Positions 1 through 10,774 of a stretch of 64,000 nt of DNA are shown in pieces. The DNA is from Mycobacterium sp. 1465703.0 (GTDB taxonomy: Bacteria > Actinomycetota > Actinomycetes > Mycobacteriales > Mycobacteriaceae), in assembly GCF_001672975.1 (NCBI RefSeq), contig NZ_LZKU01000143.1:1-64000 (forward strand), given 5' to 3'. A program made the translations under genes and the position numbers. The first letter of the stretch is position 1. Every line of letters starts with the position of its first letter. Under the pieces are notes generated by a model. The model worked only from the letters and a program-made list of their open reading frames with translations, did not search any database and had not been told where the DNA came from.

Positions 1-77
1 GCATCCTGGGCATGCACAACTGGATCCACCGCTGGTATGTGCCCGGTGGCCGCAATTCACTGACCGAGATCGGCGAC
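1..77 (+). repeat. Inverted repeat, left arm (partner 316-392)
   Basis: Positions 1-77 are the exact reverse complement of 392-316. Both arms encode the same stretch of TetR C terminus in the same codon phase. Identity stops at 77/316 and may continue to the left beyond the window. The inner edge is TCGGCGAC (70-77). Confidence 0.95.
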
Positions 78-116
78 GCCTTCGCCGCCATGGTTTTGTC
101 CGGCCTGCGTCCCTGA
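1..116 (+). CDS. TetR-family regulator, C-terminal end (runs off the window)
   Basis: Only the last 37 or so codons are in the window, ending LSGLRP then TGA at 114-116. The residues match, codon for codon, part of the reverse-strand TetR gene at 316-918, so this is the 3' end of a second copy of that gene in opposite orientation. The ligand-binding C-terminal helix with the W-I-H-R-W-Y stretch is visible; the DNA-binding N terminus would lie before position 1. About 110 bases downstream, in the same direction, begins a truncated carboxymuconolactone-decarboxylase-like gene. This order (regulator then CMD gene) is probably the ancestral one. Confidence 0.75.
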   Translation, partial: ILGMHNWIHRWYVPGGRNSLTEIGDAFAAMVLSGLRP

Positions 117-225
117 CCGCGACTGTACGCAATCTTGGGTTCTGCGCCGTCACGAACTGCGTTGACGCCGTGGAAGAGCCTAGGATTGAATGCAATCTGC
201 AGTCCGATCGCTGAAAGGAGACGCA

Positions 226-336
226 ATGCCGCGTCTGAAGCCGATCCCGCGAGATGAAGTCACCGACGATTTCACGCTTAAGATGTACGACTTCATGTTC
301 GGCGATCGTGATCCGGTCGCCGATCTCGGTCAGTGA
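226..336 (+). pseudogene. Carboxymuconolactone-decarboxylase-like protein, truncated after about 32 codons
   Basis: A good ribosome site (AAAGGAG, 214-220) precedes ATG 226. The first residues, MPRLKPIPRDEV, followed by LKMYDFMFGDRDPVA, resemble the N terminus of mycobacterial carboxymuconolactone decarboxylase family (AhpD-like) proteins, which are normally far longer. The reading frame enters the inverted TetR sequence at 316-323 and stops at 334-336. The family call rests on recall of the N terminus alone. If the inverted junction is an assembly error, the real gene is probably intact elsewhere in the genome. Confidence 0.5.
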
Positions 337-392
337 ATTGCGGCCACCGGGCACATACCAGCGGTGGATCCAGTTGTGCATGCCCAGGATGC
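316..392 (-). repeat. Inverted repeat, right arm (partner 1-77)
   Basis: Exact inverted copy of 1-77. The boundary octamer GTCGCCGA (316-323) would also fit the continuation of the CMD reading frame, so it is microhomology shared by the two joined sequences. That pattern fits template switching, either biological or created during amplification or assembly. Confidence 0.95.
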
Positions 393-918
393 CGAGCATG
401 ACCAGCCGCGGGTCCAGGTCGGAACGGAAGGCGCCGGCGGCGACGCCTTCTTTGATGATCGCCAGCAGCGTCTTGCCGTAGGCGTCGGCATTGGTGACGA
501 TGCCCCGCGCCTCGGGAATGGTTGCAATGTGCTGACTTTCGCCCAACAGCAGGAACAGCTCGGGATAAGTCGCCAGGTCGGTGATGTAGGAATCCAGGGC
601 GCGGCGCAACTTCTCTTCGGGTGCCGCATCGGATTCGAGCGCTTCGCGGCAGTGCCGGGTCATCTCGTAGGCCGGCTGCTCGATGAGTGCGACCAGCAGT
701 TCCTCTTTGGTGCCCACGTAGTAGTAGAGCGAGGCGCGATTGATGCCGACCTCGACCGCAACGTCTTCCAGCCGCGCCCTTGCGAATCCCTCGCGACGGA
801 ACACTTCCGCTGCGCCTTTCAGGATGGTCTGCCACCGCTCGTTGGATGCGCGGCGGTCGGCATTTCGCCGCTCATGGCGGCGGCGAGCGTTGTCGCTCTG
901 CTGACGTGCGGCTGGCAT
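316..918 (-). pseudogene. TetR-family transcriptional regulator, 3' end replaced at the inverted junction
   Basis: Starts at ATG 918 with an AGGAGG-type ribosome site just upstream. About 201 codons of normal TetR follow: a basic N-terminal extension, then a helix-turn-helix with ILKGAAEVF, then FARARLEDVAVEVGINRAS and LYYYVGTKEELL, then the ligand-binding domain up to EIGD. The natural protein would end some 12 residues later (AFAAMVLSGLRP, as in the + copy at 78-116). Here the frame crosses the junction into antisense sequence and stays open to the window edge, so no proper stop is seen. It probably controls the neighbouring enoyl-CoA hydratase and LLM oxidoreductase genes through the repeated 16-bp motif at 1003 and 1481. 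Confidence 0.75.
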
Positions 919-1002
919 CGTCGGCCTCCTCGTGTGCGAGTCTCGCGTTGTCAAACTACGCCATCGGGGGAGCTGACCTGAGGATTAACACATCTATCAA
1001 TG

Positions 1003-1018
1003 TGAACGTTGACGTTGA
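1003..1018. promoter_or_regulatory. Putative TetR operator copy 1
   Basis: TGAACGTTGACGTTGA lies about 85 bases upstream of the TetR start (918). A near-identical 16-mer (15/16) lies at 1481-1496 in the enoyl-CoA hydratase/LLM promoter gap. Two copies flanking regulated genes next to a TetR gene is the usual operator layout. Assignment to this regulator is inference. Confidence 0.5.
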
Positions 1019-1020
1019 CA

Positions 1021-1452
1021 AATCCGCCCCATTGCCCGCCGGCAGCGCGGCATGCACGTGCAGGTCCCCGAGTTTCGCCGACTCGGACATGTAGGCACCG
1101 CATCCAGCCCGATCGCATGACCGTTGACCGCGGCGACCAGCGGCTTGGTCAGCCCCACGATGTCGTCGACGATATGGCGCGCCTCCTCGATCGGAGTACG
1201 TCCCGAACTGGTCGCGTACTGGCGATCGCCGGACTCGTCGCCGCCGGCCGAGAAGGTTCGGCCCGCCCCAGTGAGCACGACGGCGCGCACCCAGGCGTCA
1301 TCTTGAGCCGCCGCGAATATGCGGGACAGTTCCGAATGCATCACGTCGTCGACGGCGTTGGCCTTCTCCGGTCGATTCAGCGTCAGCACCGCCACGGCGG
1401 TCGCGCTGTCCACAGCGACATCGATGGTGCGGTATGCGGCGGGATCGAGCAT
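1021..1452 (-). pseudogene. Enoyl-CoA hydratase/isomerase, deleted and frameshifted remnant
   Basis: Starts at ATG 1452 (MLDPAAYRT) after an AAGGGGG ribosome site. It shows crotonase features: VLTLNRPEKANAV, VVLTGAGRTFSAGGD (oxyanion-hole region) and PLVAAVNGHAIGL. Right after that, about 11 bases replace a longer conserved stretch, and the frame shifts. The other frame then reads YMSESAKLGDLHVHAAL and NGADL, which is the next part of the same family, before stopping making sense at about 1021, at the edge of the operator-like repeat. The normal protein is about 260 residues; this keeps roughly half. Divergent from the LLM oxidoreductase gene. Either a decayed gene or part of the same assembly problem as 1-392. 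Confidence 0.75.
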
Positions 1453-1480
1453 CGGCGGCGCCCCCTTGCTGACTTGAACA

Positions 1481-1496
1481 TGAACGTTGACGTAGA
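1481..1496. promoter_or_regulatory. Putative TetR operator copy 2
   Basis: TGAACGTTGACGTAGA sits in the 62-base divergent gap between the enoyl-CoA hydratase start (1452) and the LLM oxidoreductase start (1515), where binding could block both promoters. It differs from the copy at 1003 by one base and has the same orientation. Confidence 0.5.
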
Positions 1497-1514
1497 TTAT
1501 AGGAGCTGGACGGC

Positions 1515-2666
1515 ATGTTGAAGTTCGGAACATTCATCGCGCCCTATCACCCGGTGCGGGAAAGCCCGCTGACCACCTACGAGCGCGACCTCGAGCTGAT
1601 CGAGTGGTGCGATCGGTGGGGCTTTGACGAGGCATGGGTCGGCGAGCATCATTCGGCCGCCTGGGAGAACATCGCCGACCCGGCCATGTTCCTGGCCGTC
1701 GCCGGAGAGCGGACCACGCGGATCAAGCTCGGTTCCGGAGTGGTCAGCCTGCCGTACCACCACCCGATGATGGTGGCCGACCGATTCGTCCAGCTCGACT
1801 ACCTGACGCATGGGCGGGCGATGCTCGGTGTGGGCCCCGGGGGCGTTGATTTCGGACGCCACCATGATGGGCATCGACCCCAGCACGCAGCGCCCGCGGA
1901 TGAACGACGCCCTCGGTGTGATCATCCGGTTGCTCGCCGGGGAGATCGTCACGTATAACAGCGACTGGTTCACCCTGAATGAGGCTCGGCTGCAGATGCT
2001 TCCGGTCAACGGCTCGATGCCGATCGCCGTCGCATCCAGCACCTCACCGTCGGGCATGACGGCCGCGGGCACCCACGGGGTGGGGGTACTGTCGCTGGGC
2101 GCCGGGCTGATCGGCGGCAAAAAGGACCTGGCGGCGCACTGGGCGCTCGGCGAGAAGGCCGCTGCGGAAAGCGGCAAGCAATTGCGCCGCGACGAATGGC
2201 GACTGGTGATCCGGGCGCATCTCGCGCACACCCGGGAGCAGGCCAAGGCCGAGGTGATCGAGGGGCGGGAAGCCGAACGTGTCGGGTACTTCAAGCGGGT
2301 CGCTGGACTGAAGAACGACTACACCTTGGAGCAGGAGATCGAAGAGGACGCCGCATCGTAGGCACTCCCGACGACATGATCGAGGCGCTGCACCGGCTGC
2401 AGAACCTCACCGGCGGGTTCGGTGGCTTCCTGGTGCTGGCCGGGGATTGGGCCGACCGAGAGGCCACCCTGCGCAGCTACGAACTGATGGGGCGCTACGT
2501 GATTCCCGAATTTCGGGGACACATGGAGCCGCTGCGGGCCAGCTACGACATGGTGGTCGCGAAGAAGCGCGACTACGGCGCACCGGCGATGGCTGCGATC
2601 AAAAAGGCCTACGAGGACGCCGGCCAGCAGATGCCCGAGGACCTCAATCCCACCAACCTGCGGTAG
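1515..2666 (+). pseudogene. LLM-class flavin-dependent oxidoreductase with two frameshifts
   Basis: A luciferase-like (LLM) monooxygenase of about 384 codons spread over three frames. Frame one (1515 to about 1845) gives MLKFGTFIAPYHPVRES, then the family stretch with EAWVGEHH and HGRAMLGVGPG. At a run of five G (about 1839-1843) an extra base moves it to a second frame, GALISDATMMGIDP to EIEEDAAS with a stop at 2359-2361. A further one-base slip near 2355 is needed to continue as IVGTPDDMIEALHRLQ and PTNLR, stop 2666. Each piece joins the next without lost residues, so only single-base changes separate it from an intact gene. The first is in a homopolymer, so sequencing error is as likely as decay. 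Ribosome site AGGAGCTGG precedes ATG 1515. Substrate unknown; enzymes of this group act in alkanal, terpene or steroid degradation. Confidence 0.85.
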
Positions 2667-2737
2667 GCGTGGCCCAACGGGCTGCCGCTGCACGACCGCC
2701 TAGCGCTTGCGCCGGCGGGGCGCCGGTGCCGAGTCGA

Positions 2738-3430
2738 TCAGAGCTTGCCTGCGACGAAGTCGGCGGCCTGATTGGCCATGCCGGCGTCGATGTAGGCACC
2801 GGCGAGATGCTCTGGCCAGTTTGCCTTCCAGGTGTTCGGGTCGGCCGGGTTGCAGACCGGGTCGGCGCCGTGGCACAACTCGATGGTCCGGTCGTTGTAG
2901 GTCGGGTTGAAGTTGGTGATCGGGCCCACCCACTGGCTTCCGTTGCCGAACAGTGCGACAGCGGCGACGTGCTGATCGACGCCCGGGGGCAGCGGGCTGT
3001 CGAAACCGAATGCACCGATGGGCGCCGCCAGTACGACGTCGGTGACCGCCGCGCCCAGCGAGTAGCCGCCCAGCACCAGTCGGGTGTCCGGGCAGTTGTT
3101 GACCATGTCCTGGATGTGGTGGCTCATGTCGTTGGCGCCCTGGGCGACCTCGGTGTCGGCGGGGTACTGCACGGCGTATACGCCGACCGTCTTGTTCACC
3201 TTGTTGCGGACATCGCTGATGAACGCATTGCCCAGCGTGCCCGGTCCCGGTGATTCGTTACGGCCGCGGGCGAACACGATCTGTACCGGCGGGCAGTTCG
3301 CGGCCACGGCCGGCGGCGCCGCCCCCGGCGTGCCGGGCGGAAGTACTGCGGCGGGCAGCATCAGCGCCGCCGCAGCGACGATCGCGGCCAGACCGACAAC
3401 AGCAAATCTCGGGATAAGCAGGGCGCGCAC
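2738..3430 (-). CDS. Secreted cutinase-like esterase, Cut2 (Rv2301) type
   Basis: Serine esterase/lipase of the cutinase-like (Culp) family, exported by the Sec route. Chosen start is GTG 3430 (VRALLIPRF), followed by a long hydrophobic signal segment (AVVGLAAIVAAAALMLPAA). The mature part begins with CPPVQIVFARGRNESPG, carries the nucleophile motif GGYSLGAAV, and ends with the catalytic Asp/His region around CHGADPVCNP and HLAGAYIDAGMANQAADF. The order and wording closely follow M. tuberculosis Cut2, including the stretch GNGSQWVGPITNF. The frame stays open upstream to 3892, so an ATG near 3503 cannot be excluded, but that would bury the signal peptide. Divergent from the methyltransferase at 3551. 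Confidence 0.88.
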   Translation of the reverse strand: MRALLIPRFAVVGLAAIVAAAALMLPAAVLPPGTPGAAPPAVAANCPPVQIVFARGRNESPGPGTLGNAFISDVRNKVNKTVGVYAVQYPADTEVAQGANDMSHHIQDMVNNCPDTRLVLGGYSLGAAVTDVVLAAPIGAFGFDSPLPPGVDQHVAAVALFGNGSQWVGPITNFNPTYNDRTIELCHGADPVCNPADPNTWKANWPEHLAGAYIDAGMANQAADFVAGKL

Positions 3431-3541
3431 ACCGATGATGGTAAAGCGAACCCGCTCCGGCCGCAGGGCAGCCGAAGATCTCGGGTGATCGCTGAGCGCG
3501 AACATCGACCACGGTGACGGCAGTGTCGATCCAGGCGATAG

Positions 3542-4213
<672 letters not shown>

Positions 4214-4217
4214 CGGG

Positions 4218-5294
4218 TCAGCGGCCCGGGCCGGCGACCACGCATTCGCAATCGAAGTCGGTTTGCAGACCCACCGGCAGCTGGTCGCCGCGGAAGATTC
4301 CCGCCCCGGCGGTGGTGTTCGACAAAGCGTCCGCCGCCAAGATCATCGCCGCGCCCGTCCAGGTGGTCCGCTCTTCGGGCCAGCGCTTTCCGTCCGCGAA
4401 AACCAAACCGGTCCAATAGGATCCGTCGTCCTCACGAAGATGTTGCATCGCGGCGAACTGCCGGTGAGCCTGCGAGTGCTGCCCGATGGCATCCAGCGCC
4501 ATCACCAACTCGCAGGTTTCGGCGCCGGTTACCCACGGACGATCGCCGACACACCGGATGCCCAGACCGTCGACCACGAAGTCATCCCAGCGCTGCTTGA
4601 TGCGCGTGGCCGCCGCCGCGCCTCGCAAGGCGCTACCGAGGATCGGGTAGTACCAGTCCATCGAGTAGCGGTCTTTTTCGGTGAATGCCTCGGGATGGGC
4701 GGAGATGGCGTGGCCCAGGCGGCCCAGCGCCAGTTCCCACTCCGGCTGCGGATCCCCGACCATGGCCGCCAACGCGAGTGCGCAGCGAATACTGTGAAAT
4801 ATGCTCGAGCACCCGGTCAGCAGAGCTTCCGTCAACAGGCCGGCTTCGCTTCGGGCCCAACCGATTTCGCCATAGCCGACCTGCATGTCGATGACGAAGT
4901 CAATCGCTTTGTGCACCACCGGCCACATCTCGGCGCCGAACGACTTGTCGCCGGTGACCAATACGTGGTGCCACACGCCGGCGGCGATGTAGGCGCAGAA
5001 GTTGCTGTCGCTATTGGCGTCTTCGATGACGCCCGCGCGAAACTGTAGGGGCCAGGACCCGTCCGGACGCTGGGTGCGCCGACTCCAGTCGAAGGCCGCT
5101 CGCGCCGGCTCCAGCAACCCGGCGGTGGACAACGCCATCGCGCATTCGATGTGATCCCACGGATCGGTGTGCCCACCCTCGAACCAGGGGATGGCGCCCG
5201 ACGGCTCCTGTGCGGCGGCGATTGACAGCGCGGTCTGACGGCATTGCTCGGGAGTCAATACCCCCGTAACGGCAGGCGGGTTAGACCGATGCAA
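4218..5294 (-). CDS. Alpha/alpha-toroid protein, terpene-cyclase/prenyltransferase-like
   Basis: 358 residues with no obvious signal peptide. Repeated helical units contain QW-like motifs: QEPSGAIPWFEGG (29-41), QRPDGSWPLQF (75-85) and near the C terminus LREDDGSYWTGLVF. These resemble the QxxDGSW repeats of squalene-hopene cyclases and prenyltransferase beta subunits; the same fold occurs in glycoside hydrolases. A conserved acidic site DPWDHIECAMAL (44-55) and TWTGAAMILAADALS near the end would line the central cavity. Last gene of a three-gene overlapping operon: its start overlaps the methyltransferase stop (5281) by 14 bases. Databases tend to call such proteins prenyltransferase; the sequence shows a toroid, not a reaction. 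Confidence 0.65.
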   Translation of the reverse strand: MHRSNPPAVTGVLTPEQCRQTALSIAAAQEPSGAIPWFEGGHTDPWDHIECAMALSTAGLLEPARAAFDWSRRTQRPDGSWPLQFRAGVIEDANSDSNFCAYIAAGVWHHVLVTGDKSFGAEMWPVVHKAIDFVIDMQVGYGEIGWARSEAGLLTEALLTGCSSIFHSIRCALALAAMVGDPQPEWELALGRLGHAISAHPEAFTEKDRYSMDWYYPILGSALRGAAAATRIKQRWDDFVVDGLGIRCVGDRPWVTGAETCELVMALDAIGQHSQAHRQFAAMQHLREDDGSYWTGLVFADGKRWPEERTTWTGAAMILAADALSNTTAGAGIFRGDQLPVGLQTDFDCECVVAGPGR

Positions 5295-6039
5295 CTGAAT
5301 ACCCTTCAGTTGCAGGGCTATTCGCCTCCTGCGGTTTGACGAAGTACATCGCTACACTTTTGCCCACCAGCGGATTGAGCATCGATTCCGCCAGCTGGGT
5401 GATTTTCGGCCGCCGCATCAGGTCCCAAACCAGCAGCTTGTGGTAGGCGGTCACCGCACGGTGCTCAGTGTTCTCCACACCCACAGCGCATTTGAGCCAC
5501 CAGAAAGGGGAGTGCAGGGCATGTGCGTGATGAGTATGGGTCAATTCCATTCCGCCGCCGAGGATCTTGCCGCGCAATTCACTGGCTCGGTAAACGCGGA
5601 CGTGGCCACCCTCGTTGCTGTGGTATTCGTCGGACAGCAGCCAGCACACCTGCTCGGGCAGCCACCGTGGCACGCTGACGGCCAGCGTGCCACCGACTTT
5701 GAGCACCCTGATCAGCTCGGCGATCGCCGTATCGTCGTCCGGAATGTGCTCCAAGATTTCCGACGCGATCACGCAGTCGAATGTCTGGTCGGGGTAGGGC
5801 AACTTCAGCGCGTCACCGACAACCACCTTCGCCGACGCGGCGGCGGGCGCCTCGCCGGTTTCGGCCATGGCACGCAGGATGGTGTCCACCGAACGCAATT
5901 CAGCTTCGTCGCGGTCGAAGGCGACGACGTCGGCGCCGCGCCGATACGCTTCGAATGCATGGCGGCCGGCCCCACATCCCACGTCGATCACCTTGCTGGA
6001 CGGCCCAATTCCAAGCCGGTCGAAATCGACTGTCAGCAT
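5281..6039 (-). CDS. Class I SAM-dependent methyltransferase (Methyltransf_11 type)
   Basis: 252 residues. Motif I is VIDVGCGAGRHAFEA (about 17-31), motif II VAFDRDEAEL, then VVVGDALKLPYPDQTFDCV and ILEHIPDDDTAIAELIRVL, a standard Methyltransf_11 order as in ubiquinone/menaquinone and sugar-lipid methyltransferases. The C-terminal part from about residue 150 has HALHSPFWWLKCAVG and LLVWDLMRRPK, a hydrophobic and basic region that could touch the membrane. The start overlaps the glycosyltransferase stop by 7 bases and its own stop overlaps the toroid gene, so translation of the three is probably coupled. Substrate unknown. Confidence 0.88.
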   Translation of the reverse strand: MLTVDFDRLGIGPSSKVIDVGCGAGRHAFEAYRRGADVVAFDRDEAELRSVDTILRAMAETGEAPAAASAKVVVGDALKLPYPDQTFDCVIASEILEHIPDDDTAIAELIRVLKVGGTLAVSVPRWLPEQVCWLLSDEYHSNEGGHVRVYRASELRGKILGGGMELTHTHHAHALHSPFWWLKCAVGVENTEHRAVTAYHKLLVWDLMRRPKITQLAESMLNPLVGKSVAMYFVKPQEANSPATEGYSVASV

Positions 6040-7283
6040 GGCGCTCCGCTCTGCGCGTTGCGGGCGATCGCTCGCTGGTAAACCCGGACGGTCTGAGCGG
6101 CCACCGCTTCCCAGCTGAACACGTCGACGGCCCGGGTCCGGCCGGCCTTGCCCAGATTGCGGCGCTTGTCCGGGGAGTCCAAAAGTTCACCGAGCGCGTG
6201 GGTCAGGGCATCCACGTCGGCGGGCGGCACCAGTTCGGCGCACGCGCCGTCGGCGCCAAGGACTTCCGGCAGTGCGCCGACCCGACTGGCGACGATCGGG
6301 GTGCCGCTGGCCATCGCTTCCACGGCGGGCAGCGAAAACCCTTCGTAGAGCGAGGGGATGCAGGCAACCTCCGCGGACGCGAACAAGGCGGCCAACTCGG
6401 CGTCGGACAGCCCGCTGGTGATGTGCACGATGTCGGAGATCCCGAGTTCGGCGATGAGTTTGTGGGTCGGGCCGTTGGGTTCCACTTTGGCGACCAACCG
6501 CAATTCGAGATCGCGCACGGTGCGCAGTCGGGCGACCGCTTGCAGCAGGGTGCGGACACCCTTCAGCGGAGTATCGGCGCTCGCGATCGCGATGATGCGG
6601 CCGGGCTCGCGTGGGCCGGAACCCGGTTTGAACAACTCCGTGTTCACCCCGAGCGGCACGACGTGCAGTTGCTCCGGCGCGACGCCGAAGTCGGCGATGA
6701 TGTCCGACGCCGACGACGACGAGACCGTCAACAGGTCGGGGATGTGCCGGGCGACCTCTTGCTGCATGTCCAGAAACCCATACCAGCGGCGCACCAACGG
6801 TTTTCGCCACCACCGCGCAGCCGCCAGATCCAGCACCCGATCCCGGGTGATGGGGTGGTGCACGGTGGCCACGACGGGAAGTCCCGCCTCGGCAATGCTG
6901 AGCAGTCCGGTGCCCAGGCTTTGGTTGTCGTGGACGACGTCGAAATCGGCTGTCCGCTGCGCCAATAACCGGGCGGCCCGCATCGTGAACGTTCGCGGCT
7001 CGGGAAAGCCCGCGGTCCACGTGGTGAGCAATTCCAGGACGTCGATGGAGTCACGAATCTCGCTCGGCCGCGGCACCCGGAAGGGGTCGGGTTCCCGATA
7101 GAGATCGAGGCTCGGCACTTCAGTGAGCTTGACCCTCGGATCAAGCAGGTCGGGATACGGTTGCCCGGAAAACACCTCGACGTCGTGACCGAGTTCGACC
7201 AGGCCGTGGCTGAGATGGCGCACGTAGACGCCCTGTCCGCCGCAATGAGTCTTACTACGGTAGGACAGCAGGGCAATTCGCAT
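6033..7283 (-). CDS. GT4-family glycosyltransferase
   Basis: 416 residues with a GT-B fold. The N-terminal domain has the glycine-rich acceptor loop THCGGQGVYVRHLSHGL (12-28); the C-terminal domain has PLGVNTELFKP and the nucleotide-sugar E-x7-E motif EGFSLPAVE (314-322), followed by AMASGTPIVASRVGALPE. This is the pattern of retaining GT4 enzymes such as phosphatidylinositol mannosyltransferases. I chose ATG 7283 (MRIALLSYRSK), which has an AAGAAGAG ribosome site; a TTG six bases upstream is the only longer alternative. First gene of the operon with the methyltransferase and toroid protein. Donor and acceptor are not evident. Confidence 0.88.
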   Translation of the reverse strand: MRIALLSYRSKTHCGGQGVYVRHLSHGLVELGHDVEVFSGQPYPDLLDPRVKLTEVPSLDLYREPDPFRVPRPSEIRDSIDVLELLTTWTAGFPEPRTFTMRAARLLAQRTADFDVVHDNQSLGTGLLSIAEAGLPVVATVHHPITRDRVLDLAAARWWRKPLVRRWYGFLDMQQEVARHIPDLLTVSSSSASDIIADFGVAPEQLHVVPLGVNTELFKPGSGPREPGRIIAIASADTPLKGVRTLLQAVARLRTVRDLELRLVAKVEPNGPTHKLIAELGISDIVHITSGLSDAELAALFASAEVACIPSLYEGFSLPAVEAMASGTPIVASRVGALPEVLGADGACAELVPPADVDALTHALGELLDSPDKRRNLGKAGRTRAVDVFSWEAVAAQTVRVYQRAIARNAQSGAPC

Positions 7284-7602
7284 ACTCAACTCTTCTTTGC
7301 TGGAAAGTGACCGCGGAGTGGCGCCGAATCCTTAGCGGTCAACGGACTCCCGAGCTCCGTGACAGCAAACTGGACATGTGTCCAGACTATAGTTCGATCA
7401 CCTAATCGAGCGCAACGAGCCGGAAACCCACCGTCTCGCGCGAAGACGACCCCCGGGATGTCCGACACGCAAAGATCATGCCACTGATCGGTGGCGGCCA
7501 TCTTTCCGGCCGTAGATCCCGAACGCCCGGCGCCGCAGTTGATCGGCGCTGACCGGCGAAGATCGCCCCAAACCAGGCACGGGGTTTTGTTACCATCGCG
7601 CG
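7284..7602. other. Divergent intergenic region
   Basis: About 320 bases between the divergent GT4 operon and the DUF1906 gene. No reading frame with a family signature is present. It must contain the promoters for both directions, but I could not identify a convincing -35/-10 pair or operator. Confidence 0.5.
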
Positions 7603-8421
7603 GTGCGGGATTCGGCCGGACCGACTGGACGCGGGGATTCGCGATCGCCTTCGAGACGTGACCTCCTCAAATACGCGGGCACCTATGCTTTGACGCCAGC
7701 GCTGCTGAGCCTGGGCACGCTGGCCATCGGACCCGGCGGCCCGAAAGCGTCGGCGGCCGCGATGAGGCTGATCGATTTCGCCGAGCGCAGGATCTCGCCG
7801 GACGAAATCAAGGCGGCCGGCTATGACGGCGTGGTGAATTACGTATCGCAGTCGCGGCCGGGCGCCAACTTCGAAGCCAAACCGCTGACGCGGGAGTACG
7901 CCGATGCGCTGCGCGCCGCGGGACTGCATATCGTCAGCAACTTCCAGTACGGCAAGCCCGGTTGGCCTGACCCATCGGATTTCACCCGCGGCTATGACGG
8001 CGGCGTGGCCGACGCTCATACCGCCATGGGGTTGCACTCCGCGGCGGGAGGCCCGGGCTCGGCCCCGATCTTCTTCAGCGTCGACGACAAGATCGACGCG
8101 AATACGTGGGATAGCTCTGCGGTGCAATGGTTTCGGGGAATCAATTCCGTGTTGGGAGTGGGCCGTACCGGCATCTACGGAGACGCCCAGGTCTGTGGAT
8201 GGGCGATCAGAGACGGCGTCATCGGGCACTCCAGCACCCCCGGGCACCTGTGGGCGTGGCAGACCAGGGCATGGTCGAACGGCGAACGCGAGCCCGCAGC
8301 GGTGCTCTACCAAACGGTGGTCAACAGCCCGGGCAACCCGGGTCCGCTGCTGGGCGGTATCAATGTCGATGTCGACGACGTGCTCGCGGCCGACTTCGGG
8401 CAGTGGGATCTGGATCGCTGA
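7603..8421 (+). CDS. Tat-exported DUF1906 (Rv2525c-like) glycoside-hydrolase-fold protein
   Basis: 272 residues from GTG 7603. A twin-arginine signal is visible: SRRDLLKYAGTYALTPALL (about 17-35), then an Ala-rich cleavage region ending ASAAA. The remainder follows the Rv2525c pattern: IDFAERRISPDEIKAAGYDGVV, NYVSQSRPGA, HIVSNFQYGKPGW, the acidic motif IFFSVDDKIDA, RTGIYGDAQVCGWA, LWAWQTRAWS and VDVDDVLAADFGQWD. DUF1906 has a TIM-barrel related to GH25-like and peptidoglycan-active enzymes; Rv2525c has been linked to cell-envelope structure, but its substrate is unsettled. Converges with katG across a strong hairpin. Confidence 0.88.
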   Translation: MRDSAGPTGRGDSRSPSRRDLLKYAGTYALTPALLSLGTLAIGPGGPKASAAAMRLIDFAERRISPDEIKAAGYDGVVNYVSQSRPGANFEAKPLTREYADALRAAGLHIVSNFQYGKPGWPDPSDFTRGYDGGVADAHTAMGLHSAAGGPGSAPIFFSVDDKIDANTWDSSAVQWFRGINSVLGVGRTGIYGDAQVCGWAIRDGVIGHSSTPGHLWAWQTRAWSNGEREPAAVLYQTVVNSPGNPGPLLGGINVDVDDVLAADFGQWDLDR

Positions 8422-8434
8422 GTTCCGCGGTACC

Positions 8435-8483
8435 TAAGAAACGGCACCCCGCGAGCGCATGGCTCGCGGGGTGCCGTTTCTTA
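8435..8483. terminator. Bidirectional hairpin between DUF1906 gene and katG
   Basis: A perfect 22-bp stem (8435-8456 with 8462-8483) around a 5-base loop GCATG. It lies exactly between two convergent genes, 14 bases after one stop and 14 bases before the other. The arms carry AAGAAA at the left base and TTTCTT at the right base, so each strand reads GC-rich stem then a short T-rich end, fitting a shared terminator. Confidence 0.85.
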
Positions 8484-8497
8484 TCGGCCGGCCCGTC

Positions 8498-10774
<2,277 letters not shown>

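Noticed and set aside
5781-6968. 395-residue plus-strand frame
   Set aside because: Antisense to the methyltransferase and GT4 genes; no domain signature.
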